Below, piece after piece: positions 15,001 to 26,310 of a stretch of 64,000 nucleotides of DNA. A program made the position numbers and the translations under genes. The first letter of the stretch is position 1. Every line of letters starts with the position of its first letter. The notes below the pieces were generated by a model. It searched no databases and had not been told where the DNA came from. It saw only the letters and a program-made list of their open reading frames with translations. Source of the DNA: Litoditis marina (lineage: Eukaryota; Nematoda; Chromadorea; Rhabditida; Rhabditidae); contig OZ038433.1 of the NCBI GenBank assembly GCA_964036275.1, positions 12,238,446 through 12,302,445 on the forward strand. Direction: 5' to 3'.

Positions 15001-18000
15001 TCGCGCGAATGCACCGACGGTTCCGCCGCCGGTGGCACCCGAGTTGGACGGAGCCGCCGTTATCGCCTCGTTACCACCAGGAGAACGCGCCCAGGTACGT
15101 AGTTTATTCATCTACCTTTAAACAATGTGGTATTCGCTTATCAGAGAAGGAGGGAAAACCAAAGAGAAGTAAATACGGCCATGTCATTTTAAATGTTTAC
15201 AGTTCGCTGTTTGTACGATGTTGTAGCGATGTTGGTGTGTAGATTGTTTTAGTTAACTTTCAGTGGCCTACTCCTTGAATAAAATTCCAATGGGTCATGA
15301 TCGCGTTCGCTGTTTGTGTTATTTCACTGCAATCCACAATTTAATGAGTTTGTTCCGTTCAGGTTTTGGCTGAAATGGACGACGCCGAGCTACAGCGACT
15401 CCCGGAGGCGATGCAGGCAGAAGCCCGACGTGCCAGAACACACATGCAGAATCTATTCGAGCCGGTGGGTAGTTAGTATTTATCGTATGTGAAATAGTCA
15501 CTGGAAAACAGAATGAAGCAGTAAAATTGTCCGATTAGCCATAAAAAATTGAATAAAAAAATCCAATGTTAATGTACCATCTACTGCTTTAGATTCATCG
15601 CAACGTGATGCGCATCCACAACCTGTATGTGCGTGGCGGCGCCGGTGTTCCGGGTCGTCTGGCGATGCGTGCCGGTGGCGGTCCCGGTAGCGGTAGAGGT
15701 TCGGCCTCCACCTCGACGGTCGGCAATCTGGCCGGAAAGACGAGCACCGCGAGTGCACAGGCAGTTCAGCTGTTGGATCGGGAGTCCATTCTCACGTTGT
15801 GCGGACTGTTCCTAGTCGATAACCGACTGAGCATCTCACGTCTTCAGAAGGTCAGTAGTTCGGAATCGGTATAAAGTATATATCAAATATGTAGAGTAAC
15901 TTGACATGGAACTTTTCTTGGTTCGAATTTCTTGTTTAGCGGGGCCTTGCGGAGGTTTTTGAACCTCATGCGTTGTCCAGTATATTTTTAAAAGACCCAT
16001 TCGTCATGTTCCGTATATATAAAATATGTCGTTTCTTCTGCATTTTTGGTTTTTCACAGTCCAAACCGACTACTTTCCAGGTGATAAAGACAGTGTGTTC
16101 CCACGCTGGCAGCTGTGACTTTGTCGTCTGGTGTCTGCAGGCGTTGTTCGAAAAGGCGTCGGAATCGGGACCCGATGAGGATGAGGTTGGTGCAGATTAG
16201 GCTTTTTTGAAGTCGAACTCGAAACTCTATTTTTTCTGAAATTCGAAAACTCGATATTTCGCGAAACCCGAAAAATGAAAAACTCGTAATATTGTACTCG
16301 TATAACAACCCTAGTGTATATCACATATTCAAGCGGTTACTCAAATACTGCGTGACAGTATGGAATATAATTTTTTCCAATATTGATCCTAGTAGTTAGT
16401 GAAATGATATAGAGATTGGAGTAGTCGTAGTTCAGGTGACAAATGTCGGGCAAAAATATCGGTTTTTTTTCTCTAAAAGCTGGTTTTGTCTGTCGAAAAG
16501 ACCACTCTCAGTTTTAAGATAGCCCCAGAGGAGTACTGGGTGGAGTAATGAAATATTATGAAGTGATGTAAATGGTTCAAGTTGTTTTGCTTATTACGCA
16601 ACATTGTTGTCTTTCAGATTGTCTCAATCTGCCCGAGTTGGCTGGAATCAATTACGGTCGCCGGAGTCGGTCACAATGAAAGGACGCTCAGAATAGCCAA
16701 GAACGCGTCGAAGGGTGGGTAACTGGGAAACGTTACTTGTATTCAAGTAAACAATGTAATTTATGGATAGACATAACTGTATTAAGACGATAGGTTTAGT
16801 ATATATGAAAAGAAAATATTGTTGTTTGCGGGGGAAAAGAAACGTGACCGTGTTCATCGTTTTAGTAGCTAACTCTAGTTCTTGTCATTGCTCGTGTTCG
16901 GGGATTTCCTGTCCTGTTTCAGAGGGCTGACTTTTCTGGTGAATAGTATGAAAATACAGTAAGGGATAAAAACGGAATAAAAACTGGCTTGAATATAAAT
17001 GTTCACCAATTTCAGTCTCGGTGCACCCGTTGGTAGCGGACACTGTGTGTCGCAACGTGTTGGATGCCCTGATAACCCTCGCCAAGAGCTATCCCGGCCA
17101 TTTTGTCCCCGCGGCCCTGCGAAGTACCGAAACGACCGACTGCCGGGAACTGCCCCCACTCGAACAGTTCTGGCAACTGCTGCAGGTAGCTAGATGTTTT
17201 ATCCATGCTGGCGAAAAGAAAACTGGTTTTATATGGTTGTAAACCACTAAAATAAACCCTAACCTATTTTAATCCACTGCTGGTGGAAATGTCTTTGGGT
17301 AATCCACTGCTGGTGGAAATGTCTTTGGGTAATCACTAAAACAAACTTAACTAAACGTCAACTTGCAGAGTCCCTCCGGGAAGGCGCTATTCGGCAAGGA
17401 ATCCTCGTTGGATACCCGCCCTGCCTCTGAACAACTGAAGACGTCGGCCCTGGCTCGTCTGATTCACTTCTTCGACAACGCCGCCGTGCAACGGATATCG
17501 CTGTTGCAGGACAAACTGCTCAAGCTGCTCAGCACGGTATGTGTGATACTCAGGGTATAGGAATGTGATAGAATATAATACTTGATACAGTGTGATAATT
17601 GTATAATTCAATGAAATAAATGTAATTTAGAACGTAACGTTATGTGATGCAGGACAAGCTGCTCAGCACGGTAAGTGTGGTATAGAAGATAGTATCCTAT
17701 CTATTCACATTCAGGGTCTACTACGAAGTACTTGTTATTTATATTATCTAAAATACGCTACTTGAAATAAATGTGATGATGAGAGGGAGGGAAATTACAG
17801 CTAACAACACCCGAGTTTTAACGACAATTATCGAAGTGGTTGGATATCTGACTGAGTTTGGTTCTATGAATTTTAATGCTCCATGAAGTTGTAAGCCTAC
17901 ATTTGTATTGACAGGTGGTTCAAACTCTGCCGAACGATAGTACGCAGAAGCTGGGAATGAGCGAGGATTCGCCGCCGTTGAAGGACGAGATGAGAACCGT

Positions 18001-21000
18001 CGTCAATGTTCTGACAAAGGGAACACTGACCGCGGAAGGTTTCGCCGATGGAAGGTAGATCAGTTTTATTTTCAACATTTTTATTAGGAGTTTATTAGTT
18101 CAAGGGACTCTATACCACATACGAGTGACAAATCGCACCTGACTGATTTGGGAAGATGTTCTAAAAGTTTAATGAGGTAAAAATACGGCTTAAATAGTTG
18201 ATTAAATTTTTTTATTGTACCCATGTTTCAACTATAACAGTCTCTGTTTTTGAACATTGCGACACTTTTCGTGAGGTTATTATAAAGTTCTGCCTCGTTT
18301 CATTTTAATACACTTGAATAGTATCTGTGTTTGAGAACCCTTTTGGTGGAGGCCATGCGAGCTCTTCCTCCTTCTACCTCCGAGTTCGTCTATGACCAGC
18401 TGTGTGTCGCTATCCAGGAAATTGGCCTCGAATTGCAGCCGCAGGTGCGGTTATCGATTGGTTTATTGATTTGTTCTGTCTCAATACTCGGGGGATAACG
18501 GATAGAACTATGTGATTCCAGATTAAGACGCTGTAGAAAGAGTTGGATCACATTTGAGAACCAATTCAAAATAACAAATATATACTTTCATTTATCTTTT
18601 TGTTGACAACAATGTGTGATTCCAGATCGAGACGCTGTTGACGGAGTTGGGTGACATTCCGGATGGCGATATGTCCTCCCCCTCTTCCTCTTCCAATCTG
18701 CCCTCCACTTCTGGCCGCGTTCAATCGATGCGACTGGCGGGCGATGGGGTCGTGGTGGATGGAGACGCTATCGGGAAACTGGTAGGCAATTGGGGGAGAT
18801 TACTTTTGGTTTGCCTGGGAAAATGGGAATAGTAACGGTATACCCCGCTAAGGAACACGTCTTGTGTAAAGTACAGTTCACGATTCCATAACTATCGGTT
18901 TCCATACATAACAGTCGAAAATCAGTGAAAATCTCAGGTTTTGAGAGGTTGCGGCTCAGAAGAGAAGGCGAGAAAAGGCTTCGTTCAATGTAACTGGATA
19001 GGAAGTGTAACCATAGTATCATATATGTGCTGTTTTTTAGAAGATGAATGCTAGTTCGTGTCGCGAGTTGCGTCTGCCCTCCGTCACTGCCCTGACAGAT
19101 GTGAATGGAGCTCAGAGTTCACTGCTCTCGTCCCTTCAGACACTCACCAAGGTAGGATACAGTGGTAATTCTGTGACGCGGCAATGTTTTCGGGAAGTTC
19201 CAGACACCGATTGCTCTTCAAATGTGTTTTTCTCATTTGAACCATTAGCACTTCATAAGACTAATTGGGAGTTCAGAGCATTTTGTTATTCGTTGAGCCC
19301 AAATTTGTGTACTTAGTGGTACTATTAGCTTTAAAACCCATATTCCTGATGTACAACATAAATACGTGTTTCAGGTACGTGACACGATGCGTCAAATGAA
19401 GGAGGACAAGCGAAAGGTGTTGGAAGACGAACGAAAGAAGGCCGCGGAGAATCAGAAGAAACTGGAGGAGGAAAGAAAGAAGGTATACTATCAGTCGATT
19501 GCACAGTCACGTGAAACATGTTAAACACATCAGAACTCAGAAACGTGCACTGACAAAGTGTACGATTCCTTATTAGAATGTCAACTTTACGTGACTACTC
19601 AACGCACTTATAGTTTGGGTTGGAGAAAATACTTACTCTGTTATGATAGTATAAAGATCATCGGTAAATCGAATAGATTGTATTGGACGAGAATCGAAGA
19701 GTAAGTGTGTAGGCATCGTTCCTCGAGTTTACCTGGTTTGGAATAAAATATGGTTGTTTCTAATGGCTTTATTGCATTCCAGCGTGACGAGGAGGCGAAA
19801 GCAAAGACGTCCGTTACGGCGGAATCTTCTTCTTCTATCGATGTGACGACGACCGAATCGACTGCGGCTGACACCTCCGTGGCAGCTGGCAGCAGTGGAA
19901 CAGGGGATGCGGAGACCACCCAAGAAGCGGCCAAGACAGACAAGGGTAGGTGGAGGAGAGGAATTCAAGACTTTCGCAATGAAAGCTGGTTTCGAAATTA
20001 GGATTGTAAACACTGCGCTGTTAGTTATGAGAATTGTGATCTGCTCTTCGGAAGACGAGAGGGTGTACATTGTGTGTTTGGTCTGAGTATGTCTCTGTCG
20101 GTTCTAAGATTGTCAATAGAGTTCAACATTTCAAGCAAAAATTGCAAAAAAAACATCTGCGTTTCGAGTTTCACTGCAACAACCTAACGGTTAATTTTCT
20201 ACATCTAATCTGGTTGATTGCTTGCAGCCACCCCGGTGTCATCATCTGCCACCGAAGAACCAGAAGTTGCCCCGATCGACGATCCATCGATTGTTCTGAG
20301 AAGTCTGGAACAGTCTGACTCGCGACTCAGTCAGAGACTCGACGGATTGGCTGGTAGGCAGACATTTCTTAACTCGTTTATTAGTCCTCAATTTTAACCC
20401 TTTTTAAAGGTCTATTTTCAAGTTTTTTTTTCGTTTTCAACCTCACTTATAGTGGGAATTCCATTTGAGGTTGACTCTTCAACAGTAGTGTAATGTTGTT
20501 TGTCTAGAACCGTTATATTGACAGTCGTGTAAGTCTTAAGTAAAAGTTTGGGGTAACAAGTGTAAGAATTAGAATAGCAGTAGATGTGTTGTTCTGTTGG
20601 CTAAGTTGCTCCGTCCGTTGTATATTATCTCTGATATCTCACCTATTCAGCTGTGTACTTTTAGACCTGTGGAACGTGGTCTCCACGTGTCTCCTTCGTC
20701 TGGGAAAGTCGTCGGATCCGCACGCGGTGTTGGCCCTCCAACCGGCCGCCGAGGCATTCTTCTTGGTCCACGCCGTCGCGAAATCGGCCGACCACGAACA
20801 TCCGGATACGGTCAGGATGATCGAGTTTGCCGGTCAGTTTGGTGTTTGCATCATAATCCAGCAAATTTGTCCGAATAGCCACAAAGATTGTAAAATCTCG
20901 CTTTCTTTTCGGCACTATCGGGAAAACTCGCATATTTTCGCGTATTTGAGTTGAAAAACGGGCTCTCTCTCTTGTCAAATAGTCACACCTTACTGGTGTT

Positions 21001-24000
21001 TGGTTTGAATTTTATTGGTATCTATTCCTCGTTTTGCGACTTTCTTGTACCACTGATCGTCGTGGCCTATTTGTTCTCTAAATTCAGCGATATGAATGGA
21101 CGATTAGGCTGTTCCAGTGGTCTTTGTTGTCTCTTTCACATGGAGACTTGACGCTCAATGTGAATGACATGACTTTTTCCCAAGTACAATTTGTGTTCTA
21201 TTCAGAGAAGCACCGCGAAGTGCTGAACCAGGTGCTGCGTCAGAACAGCCAGGCGCTGTCGCCGGGCGGTCCGTTCGCCATTCTCACACAGTTCCCGAAA
21301 CTTCTCGACTTTGATGTGAAGAGGAAATACTTCCGAAAGGAACTGACAAAGATGGACGGAGAACGAGAGTGGGTGCCGGTTCTTAAATGTTCTCAACCGG
21401 AGAACTGACAGTTTTGTTTCGAAGTTACGAGAAGGCTTATAGCTTTTTGAATTTTGGGAATCAATCAAACAAGGGATTGTTGAAACTATCCTTTTTGTGT
21501 TCATCTGAATGCATAGTTATGGCCTACCCTCGCTTATTTTGTCATCACACGCTTTTTCTTTTCAGATATCGACGTGCCGACGTGAATGTGCAGGTGCGTC
21601 GCTCGCAGCTGTTCTCCGACTCGTTCCGCGAGCTGTTCCGCCTTCGACCGTCCGATTGGAAGAAGCGGTTCTATATTGTCTTCCAAGGTATGTCGAGGGG
21701 GTAGATTTGTACAATACATTGAAAGCTTTATTCTTAATATTTATCAGTGGGTGTTGTTGCCTTCAATCGTTTCATACTTCGGATGGAGGGTCTTATGTTG
21801 TATTGTACCTCTTGAGGGCTACGTGCAACCTGTCGCACCTAATAAGCGTTGTGCGTTGCTTTTTGGTCAGCAAAGTAATGTAACCAGTTATTACTGATCC
21901 TCAAGCACTGCCTATATTGGAAGACATCAGTTTCAAAAACATTTTTGGTCAACCGTTGTATTTTTCTCTTTTCTTGGCTCAAAGTGCTCACAGTATGCTT
22001 TGATATACTTTTATTACACTCAAAAGTTTTGTTTTCCAAGTTTTTCAAAGAGTCTTACTCAGATTGACCTACTCAAAATTATGATAAAAATATTCAAAGG
22101 GGACGATGGCTTGATACGTTTCTGTTGCAGGAGAGGAGGGTCAGGACGCGGGAGGTCTGTTGCGTGAGTGGTTCTCGGTGATTACTCGTGAGATCTTCAA
22201 TCCCAACTACGCGCTGTTCATCACGGCGCCAGGGGATATGGTCACCTACATGATCAACAAGGCGTCACATATCAACCCCGAACATCTCGACTATTTCAAG
22301 GTGAGAACGATATTATACAAGTTTTGATAGTTTCCCTGAAAATAGGTGTAGCTCCATTACACATGCATAATGGATGGAGGGGTGGTAGAGAACATATAAA
22401 TGAAAAGCGGTTCTACGCCATTTGTTTTTCGAATAAGTTTGCTGTGTATTGACTCGTGAAGTATTTGTTTACCTGCCGCCCTATTGACAGCTGAAAGATA
22501 GGCTAAAGCGATTTTCTGTGAACATCTAGTTTTCGACGAGTGTTCATTTGTGTGTTGCAGTTTGTCGGTCGCTTGATCGCGAAGGCCATCTATGATAATA
22601 AGTTGCTCGACTGCTACTTCACCCGAGCCTTCTACAAGCACATTCTCAATCTGCCAGTGCGCTATCAGGACATTGAGAGCGAGGTTGGTTCGGCAGGCAG
22701 TTCACATACTCTAGTAAACTCATCCAAATAGTGAAAAGCTATTCACATGAAAGTATAGGCTATTCACATATTCATAGGAAAGTAGATAGGCTATTCACAT
22801 GAAAGTTATAGTTATCCTGTAAAGTTATCCGAATAGTCAAAAGAATTTTGTTATTCTAATATTGGAAACATCTCCCGTTCTTTTCATGCGAAATCGTATA
22901 ATTTGATGTGTCTGCATGGGAATACGGATTTCCTCTTGTAGAATAGTCGCAGCTCATAGGTGTCTGGTTGGGTTGTGCGCATACACCAGTAGAGTTGTCC
23001 GAATAGCTAGAAAAACTCGGGAAACGGACTACTTTTCTGCCAAAAACAACAAACTTTTTCTATTTTCGATGCAAAATCATCAGTTTCCACGTGTTTGAAT
23101 GTAAAAACGGACTCCTTTTTGTCGAATAGTCGGACCTTACTGGTGTATAATTATGCGGCTGGTTGCTGTCGATGATATTTTTGTAATGAGAGCAATTCAG
23201 TTGAAATGGTCGAAAAGGCCATTGTTTCTACTTTTTTTGTGCATGTCGTACATTTGAATGCAATTTGGATCTGAAAAGTTTGTTTGTGGCTAAACATATC
23301 AATTCTGCCCGTTTCAGGACCCTGCCTTCTTCAAGTCGCTGGAGTTTCTGCTGAACAACCCCATCAACGACCTGGGACTCGATCTCACTTTCAGTCTGGA
23401 GGTAACTAGAGATATTCTTATTATGTAGAATTCCGAATAGTCAGTATCAGTATAAAAATTGATTCACTTTTCGCTAATCTTGGAAGAAATTTTCATTTTA
23501 ATGCAAACTTTCAACGCACATTAGTCCACACTTTCTGATGTCTGTCCATATTTATGGGTTTTGTAGTTGTAATGGGCTTTTGTTTAAGGTGGAAGAGTTT
23601 GGAGTTCGTTCGATTCGCGATCTGAAACCGGATGGTCGAAGCCTGGACGTGACCGATGAGAACAAGGTGGAATACGTGAATCTCGTCTGTCAGATGAAGA
23701 TGACTGGTACGTTGATTCTTCAGGTAGACAAGTCTCCACGTTGTACGATGGAGTCTTTGGTATTAGTCTGGTTGATCTTGTGCGAATGTTGTTGATTTCT
23801 CAATCGGTGAAAGTGAGAATAGGATTCACTGCGTTTCTATGGTGCCTACAGGTTGCAAAACCAGCGTAGTAGATGATATTGTTGCCGTTTCGCTTTTATT
23901 GCTTTGACATAGAAATACTTCCAGTTGTTTGTTGCAGGCTCGATCCGCAAACAGCTGGACGCGTTCCTGACCGGTTTCTACGAGGTGATTCCCCGTCAGT

Positions 24001-25370
24001 TGATCAGCATGTTCAATGAACAGGAGCTGGAGTTGCTGATCAGTGGCCTTCCCGATGTGGACATCGATGATCTGGCACAGAACACGGAGTACAAGAGCTA
24101 CACAAAGACCAGTCCGCAGGTATGAATAAACGTATTCATTCATAAGGTTGTTAAAGAAGCACGATTATGTGGTTCAATCGCAACGCTTCAGTCCTTTAAA
24201 CCGCAATACATTTTTTAATTGCAGTTAATAGAACCGTCGACACGGTATTGGTCCCCATAATCACCCTTCTTCCAGAATAGAATAGATAGGGGGGGGGGGG
24301 TCAGAATATCGCAGAAATAAAAGTAAATGTGGAACACCTGATCAGAAGAAATTCATATATACCTTTTTCATCCACACTAACAAACCTAATTTGAATACGA
24401 TGCACATGTTTTAGTCGGTTTTGGCGCGCGAAACGGTATGTTTAGATACCCCGGGGTGCCTAAATTAGCTTCTCATACTGCCCTCTTTCAACACTTTTAC
24501 TAGATAGTTGTAGCATATTGTGCTGTTCGACTTTTAGATTGGGTTCTGTGACCGATTGTGTTTTCTTTCAGATCCAATGGTTCTGGCGCGCTCTTCGTTC
24601 CTTCGAACAAGAAGATCGAGCCAAGTTCCTGCAATTCGTCACTGGTACCAGCAAGGCGAGTCGCTTTTCTGTTTCTTCTGTCTGTTAAAATTTTGGGATC
24701 GACCGTATTTACGGTAAGGTTATTGTTTTCATAACCGAAATGACATATATAATGTTTTTCAGTTGATGTGTGTCTTGGTGGTAATCTAACTTGTTCAACG
24801 TTGTGAGTTTAGGTGCCCCTGCAAGGTTTCTCTTCGCTGGAAGGAATGAACGGAGTTCAGAAGTTCAGTATTCATCAGGACAGCAGAGGAGGTCAACGGC
24901 TGCCCGCAGCTCACACATGGTACGTGCATTAGATGTGTATCGATTGGATTGAGCTTAATATTGATTGAATTAGGATCAATACTTGGACGTAGATTAGATG
25001 CGTATCGATTGGATTGAGCTCGATACTGGGATGTTGTGCAACAATTACCAGCGCGAGAATGTGCCACCTGGCTGATTTTTGAAATCCGTTTATTATTCCA
25101 TCGTTCACAAATGTGTTTCAGTGATTTGAATAAGTTTAGTCTGGCGTTGGAGTATTGCGCCGAATTAATAAATGATTCATACTGGTTATTGACTACGTAA
25201 TAGAGCAAAATGGGATATTCACCAGTTTAGTCTGCTATTCTGAAACTATAGTGTGGGTTTTTTCCAGCTTCAACCAGTTGGACCTTCCTCAATACGATTC
25301 CTACGAAACTCTGCGAGATCGTCTTCTGGTGGCAATTCGCGAATGTACCGAGGGATTCGGATTTGCCTAA
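1..25370 (+). CDS. eel-1: HUWE1/EEL-1-type giant HECT E3 ubiquitin ligase, C-terminal part (5' end outside window)
   Basis: The product transfers ubiquitin from an E2 to substrates through a HECT thioester. Exons: 1-87, 401-508, 709-819, 1250-1366, 1718-1894, 2181-2354, 2670-2789, 3014-3102, 3359-3516, 3798-3885, 4151-4280, 4552-4713, 5281-5394, 5888-6018, 6401-6524, 6764-6844, 7162-7305, 7509-7652, 7911-8096, 8436-8534, 8822-9040, 9427-9570, 9952-10065, 10288-10470, 10719-10828, 11111-11222, 11571-11660, 11807-11899, 12151-12321, 13176-13386, 13602-13818, 13975-14087, 14299-14576, 14948-15094, 15363-15464, 15593-15850, 16081-16185, 16618-16714, 17016-17185, 17369-17536, 17915-18054, 18336-18444, 18626-18781, 19041-19151, 19375-19482, 19783-19945, 20228-20353, 20665-20832, 21206-21368, 21566-21687, 22131-22300, 22561-22683, 23318-23401, 23589-23706, 23938-24119, 24572-24655, 24813-24919, 25268-25370. 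Phases agree at every junction, giving about 2,660 residues. Domain order (UBA, WWE, acidic tract, UBM-like motifs, HECT) is that of HUWE1, a family of over 4,000 residues, so the N-terminal armadillo-like part is upstream. The gene is intron-rich for a worm. Exon ends are hand-called; those at 709, 3359, 6401, 9040, 18336 and 23589 are least certain. Confidence 0.96.
1250..1366 (+). other. eel-1: UBA domain exon of eel-1
   Basis: This exon encodes [17 protein letters not shown] and continues to EATEWLIN. It has the UBA signature: a hydrophobic-G-F loop, a DDV..AL helix and a final A.EWL helix. UBA domains bind ubiquitin. HUWE1 has one UBA upstream of its WWE domain, matching this order. The domain fits almost entirely in one exon. 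Confidence 0.85.
3359..4280 (+). other. eel-1: WWE domain region of eel-1 (three exons)
   Basis: The exons at 3359-3516, 3798-3885 and 4151-4280 encode a region with [17 protein letters not shown], then GKKWIPYAP, then [12 protein letters not shown]. The conserved aromatic residues (W..Y, W..Y) and closing V.F..L of WWE domains are present. In other proteins WWE domains mediate protein contacts or bind poly(ADP-ribose). Its place downstream of UBA matches HUWE1. Confidence 0.8.
6101..6224. mobile_element. Palindromic MITE family A, copy 1
   Basis: Ends are TTAAAGTAGGACGATTATGTG and its near-inverse. The whole ~122-bp unit is a near-perfect hairpin with CCTTTAAACTGCAA / TTGCAGATTAAAGGA arms. 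It lies in an eel-1 intron. It has no coding capacity. Confidence 0.8.
8822..10828 (+). other. eel-1: Acidic low-complexity tract of eel-1
   Basis: Exons 8822-9040, 9427-9570, 9952-10065 and 10288-10470 encode long Asp/Glu runs (for example [18 protein letters not shown]) with Gly-rich stretches; exon 10719-10828 follows. Exon 8822-9040 also has a short charged helix ([17 protein letters not shown]). HUWE1 proteins carry an acidic region in this part. It is probably disordered. Confidence 0.8.
9324..9356 (+). pseudogene. Duplicated splice acceptor and exon start in an eel-1 intron
   Basis: The segment AATGATGTTTGTAGGCGTTGG plus following bases at 9326-9351 recurs at 9414-9440, where it is the acceptor and first codons of exon 9427-9570. 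The upstream copy would read into a stop after about ten codons (ALANLERTL then stop). It is therefore a decoy acceptor or relic, 88 bp from the real one. Confidence 0.6.
13975..15464 (+). other. eel-1: UBM-like ubiquitin-binding motif cluster of eel-1
   Basis: Three related motifs appear in tandem: [18 protein letters not shown] (exon 14299-14576), [18 protein letters not shown] (across the 14576/14948 junction) and [16 protein letters not shown] (across 15094/15363). The pattern D..FL.ALP.elR.EVi is the UBM signature seen in HUWE1. Alanine-rich linkers separate them. Function in ubiquitin binding is inferred from the family. Confidence 0.8.
17646..17676 (+). pseudogene. Duplicated exon end; possible 18-nt microexon of eel-1
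   Basis: The last codons of exon 17369-17536 (CAGGACAAACTGCTCAAG.. to ..CTCAGCACG, then GT) are echoed at 17,651-17,670 as GACAAGCTGCTCAGCACG. The copy is flanked by a usable AG acceptor (GATGCAG) and a GTAAGT donor. It is 18 nt, in phase, and would insert DKLLST. It may be a spliced microexon or an inert duplicate. Confidence 0.45.
18511..18556 (+). pseudogene. Decayed duplicate of the start of eel-1 exon 18626-18781
   Basis: TGTGATTCCAG followed by ATTAAGACGCTGTAG and GAGTTGGATCACATT parallels the real acceptor and exon start at 18,615-18,658. A TAG codon interrupts the copy in the exon frame, so use of this acceptor would truncate the protein. The copies are 104 bp apart. Confidence 0.6.
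19375..19945 (+). other. eel-1: Charged helical segment of eel-1
   Basis: Exons 19375-19482 and 19783-19945 encode a run dense in Lys, Arg and Glu ([19 protein letters not shown] and following). It is probably a long single helix or coiled coil, followed by a Ser/Thr/Ala-rich linker. It lies between the middle region and the HECT-proximal part. Confidence 0.6.
19486..19613. mobile_element. MITE family B, copy 1 (eel-1 intron)
   Basis: Contains the family core CACAGTCACGTGAAACATG, TTAAACACATCAGAACTCAG and ACGTGACTACTCAAC, with imperfect terminal inverted repeats. It starts 3 bp after the donor of exon 19375-19482. Confidence 0.7.
20851..21000. mobile_element. MITE family C copy in an eel-1 intron
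   Basis: It begins with a degenerate ATAATCCAGCAAATTTGTCC and ends CACACCTTACTGGTGTT, as inverted repeats, with the family interior (GGGAAAACTCG, TTGAAAAACGGGCTC). It occupies the first half of the intron after exon 20665-20832. Confidence 0.55.
22981..23148. mobile_element. MITE family C, best copy, in an eel-1 intron
   Basis: Terminal inverted repeats are ATACACCAGTAGAGTTGTCC and the inverse of GTCGGACCTTACTGGTGTAT. The interior includes CTCGGGAAACGGACT and TTTTCGATGCAAAATCAT. A separate right-half fragment sits just upstream at about 22,912-22,970. Other relics lie at about 185-233, 6,640-6,704 and 9,605-9,700. Confidence 0.65.
24151..24272. mobile_element. Palindromic MITE family A, copy 2
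   Basis: A degenerate copy (TTAAAGAAGCACGATTATGTG ... CCATAATCACCCTTCTT) in the eel-1 intron between HECT exons 23938-24119 and 24572-24655. Confidence 0.7.
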
Positions 25371-25760
25371 TCAATCGATATCTATCTTCTGGTCAGGAAG
25401 ACAACGAGTCTAATCTATATTCTATCAATTATCACCCCCTTCTGCCTTGTAGTCTGCTGATGGTGGTTCATTGTAACTTGATGTTCCTCACTCCTCTGCT
25501 CCCCCATTTTGATCTATTTACCATTCGCTTTTCATATTTGGCGGGTTCTTACTGTCTTAATTTAGCATTAATTGTTGGCTTCTCTTTTTGTGATTTCTCC
25601 AAAATAACTCTTCAAAAACGGCGAAACATCTGATAATTGTCTTCCCGGAGTAACCGTTGATTTGTATCAAATTTCTATGGAGCTTTTCATTGTTACATGT
25701 ATAACCCATTCTTTTCGGTATATTTGCATGGTCGCATGCTGTACATATACATATAAAGTC

Positions 25761-25766
25761 AATAAA
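25761..25766 (+). other. eel-1: Poly(A) signal of eel-1
   Basis: AATAAA lies about 390 nt after the stop codon, followed by GT-rich sequence (CTGTTTGTTTGATTGATG). It is the first canonical signal downstream of the stop. Confidence 0.7.
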
Positions 25767-25859
25767 CTGTTTGTTTGATTGATGTTTGTGAAGTTAATCA
25801 AGAAAATAGACACAAAATTACAGCTGGTTGAGAACGAAACAAAAACTACGGTCATTAAG

Positions 25860-26180
25860 AAGTCGCAATTCCAAACTTGGCAATTGCCAAGTAAACATAT
25901 TGGAATAGCTCCTAATATCGTTTTATACTAATAATAAACTATTCCGAATGTTATTTCTGCACAATTGACCTTCCAGCCAATTTTCAATTTTGCGACGTCA
26001 TGATGTCGCAAAAAACTACGGTATTGGACGTCGCAACTCAAAACGTGTCAGTGGGCAGCCCAACCAATTGTAATAGCTTCCAATTTTGTTTTATACAAAT
26101 AATCAACTATTCTGAGTGTTCATTTTGCAAAATTGACCATTTTAGCTCATTTTCAATTTCATTGTGACGTGGCGAACTCA
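25860..26180. repeat. Two degenerate tandem copies, ~165 bp
   Basis: GTCGCAA..C followed by AACATATTGGAATAGCTCC and an AATAATAAACTATTC-type block occurs at about 25,862-26,010 and again at 26,028-26,175 with substitutions. It lies just beyond the eel-1 3' end. No coding potential seen. Confidence 0.5.
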
Positions 26181-26310
26181 GGAAACCCCAAAGTACATCA
26201 CCAAACCTATGCGTAATAGTGCGCGAAATCCCAGTACTGGGCTCAATCCAATCGATACGCATGTAATGCAGTACCATGTGGTTGAGGGACGAATAGGAGG
26301 TGAATACTAC

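Larger units (their letters stand above)
21566..25370 (+). other. eel-1: HECT catalytic domain of eel-1
   Basis: Nine exons encode a full HECT domain ending at the gene's stop codon. N-lobe landmarks are [31 protein letters not shown] and [21 protein letters not shown]-lobe landmarks are [35 protein letters not shown] and [15 protein letters not shown]. The catalytic Cys is in HTCFNQLDLP. Its codon is split TG|C by the last intron (24,920-25,267). The C-terminus GFGFA matches the usual aromatic HECT end. Active-site residues look intact. Confidence 0.96.
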
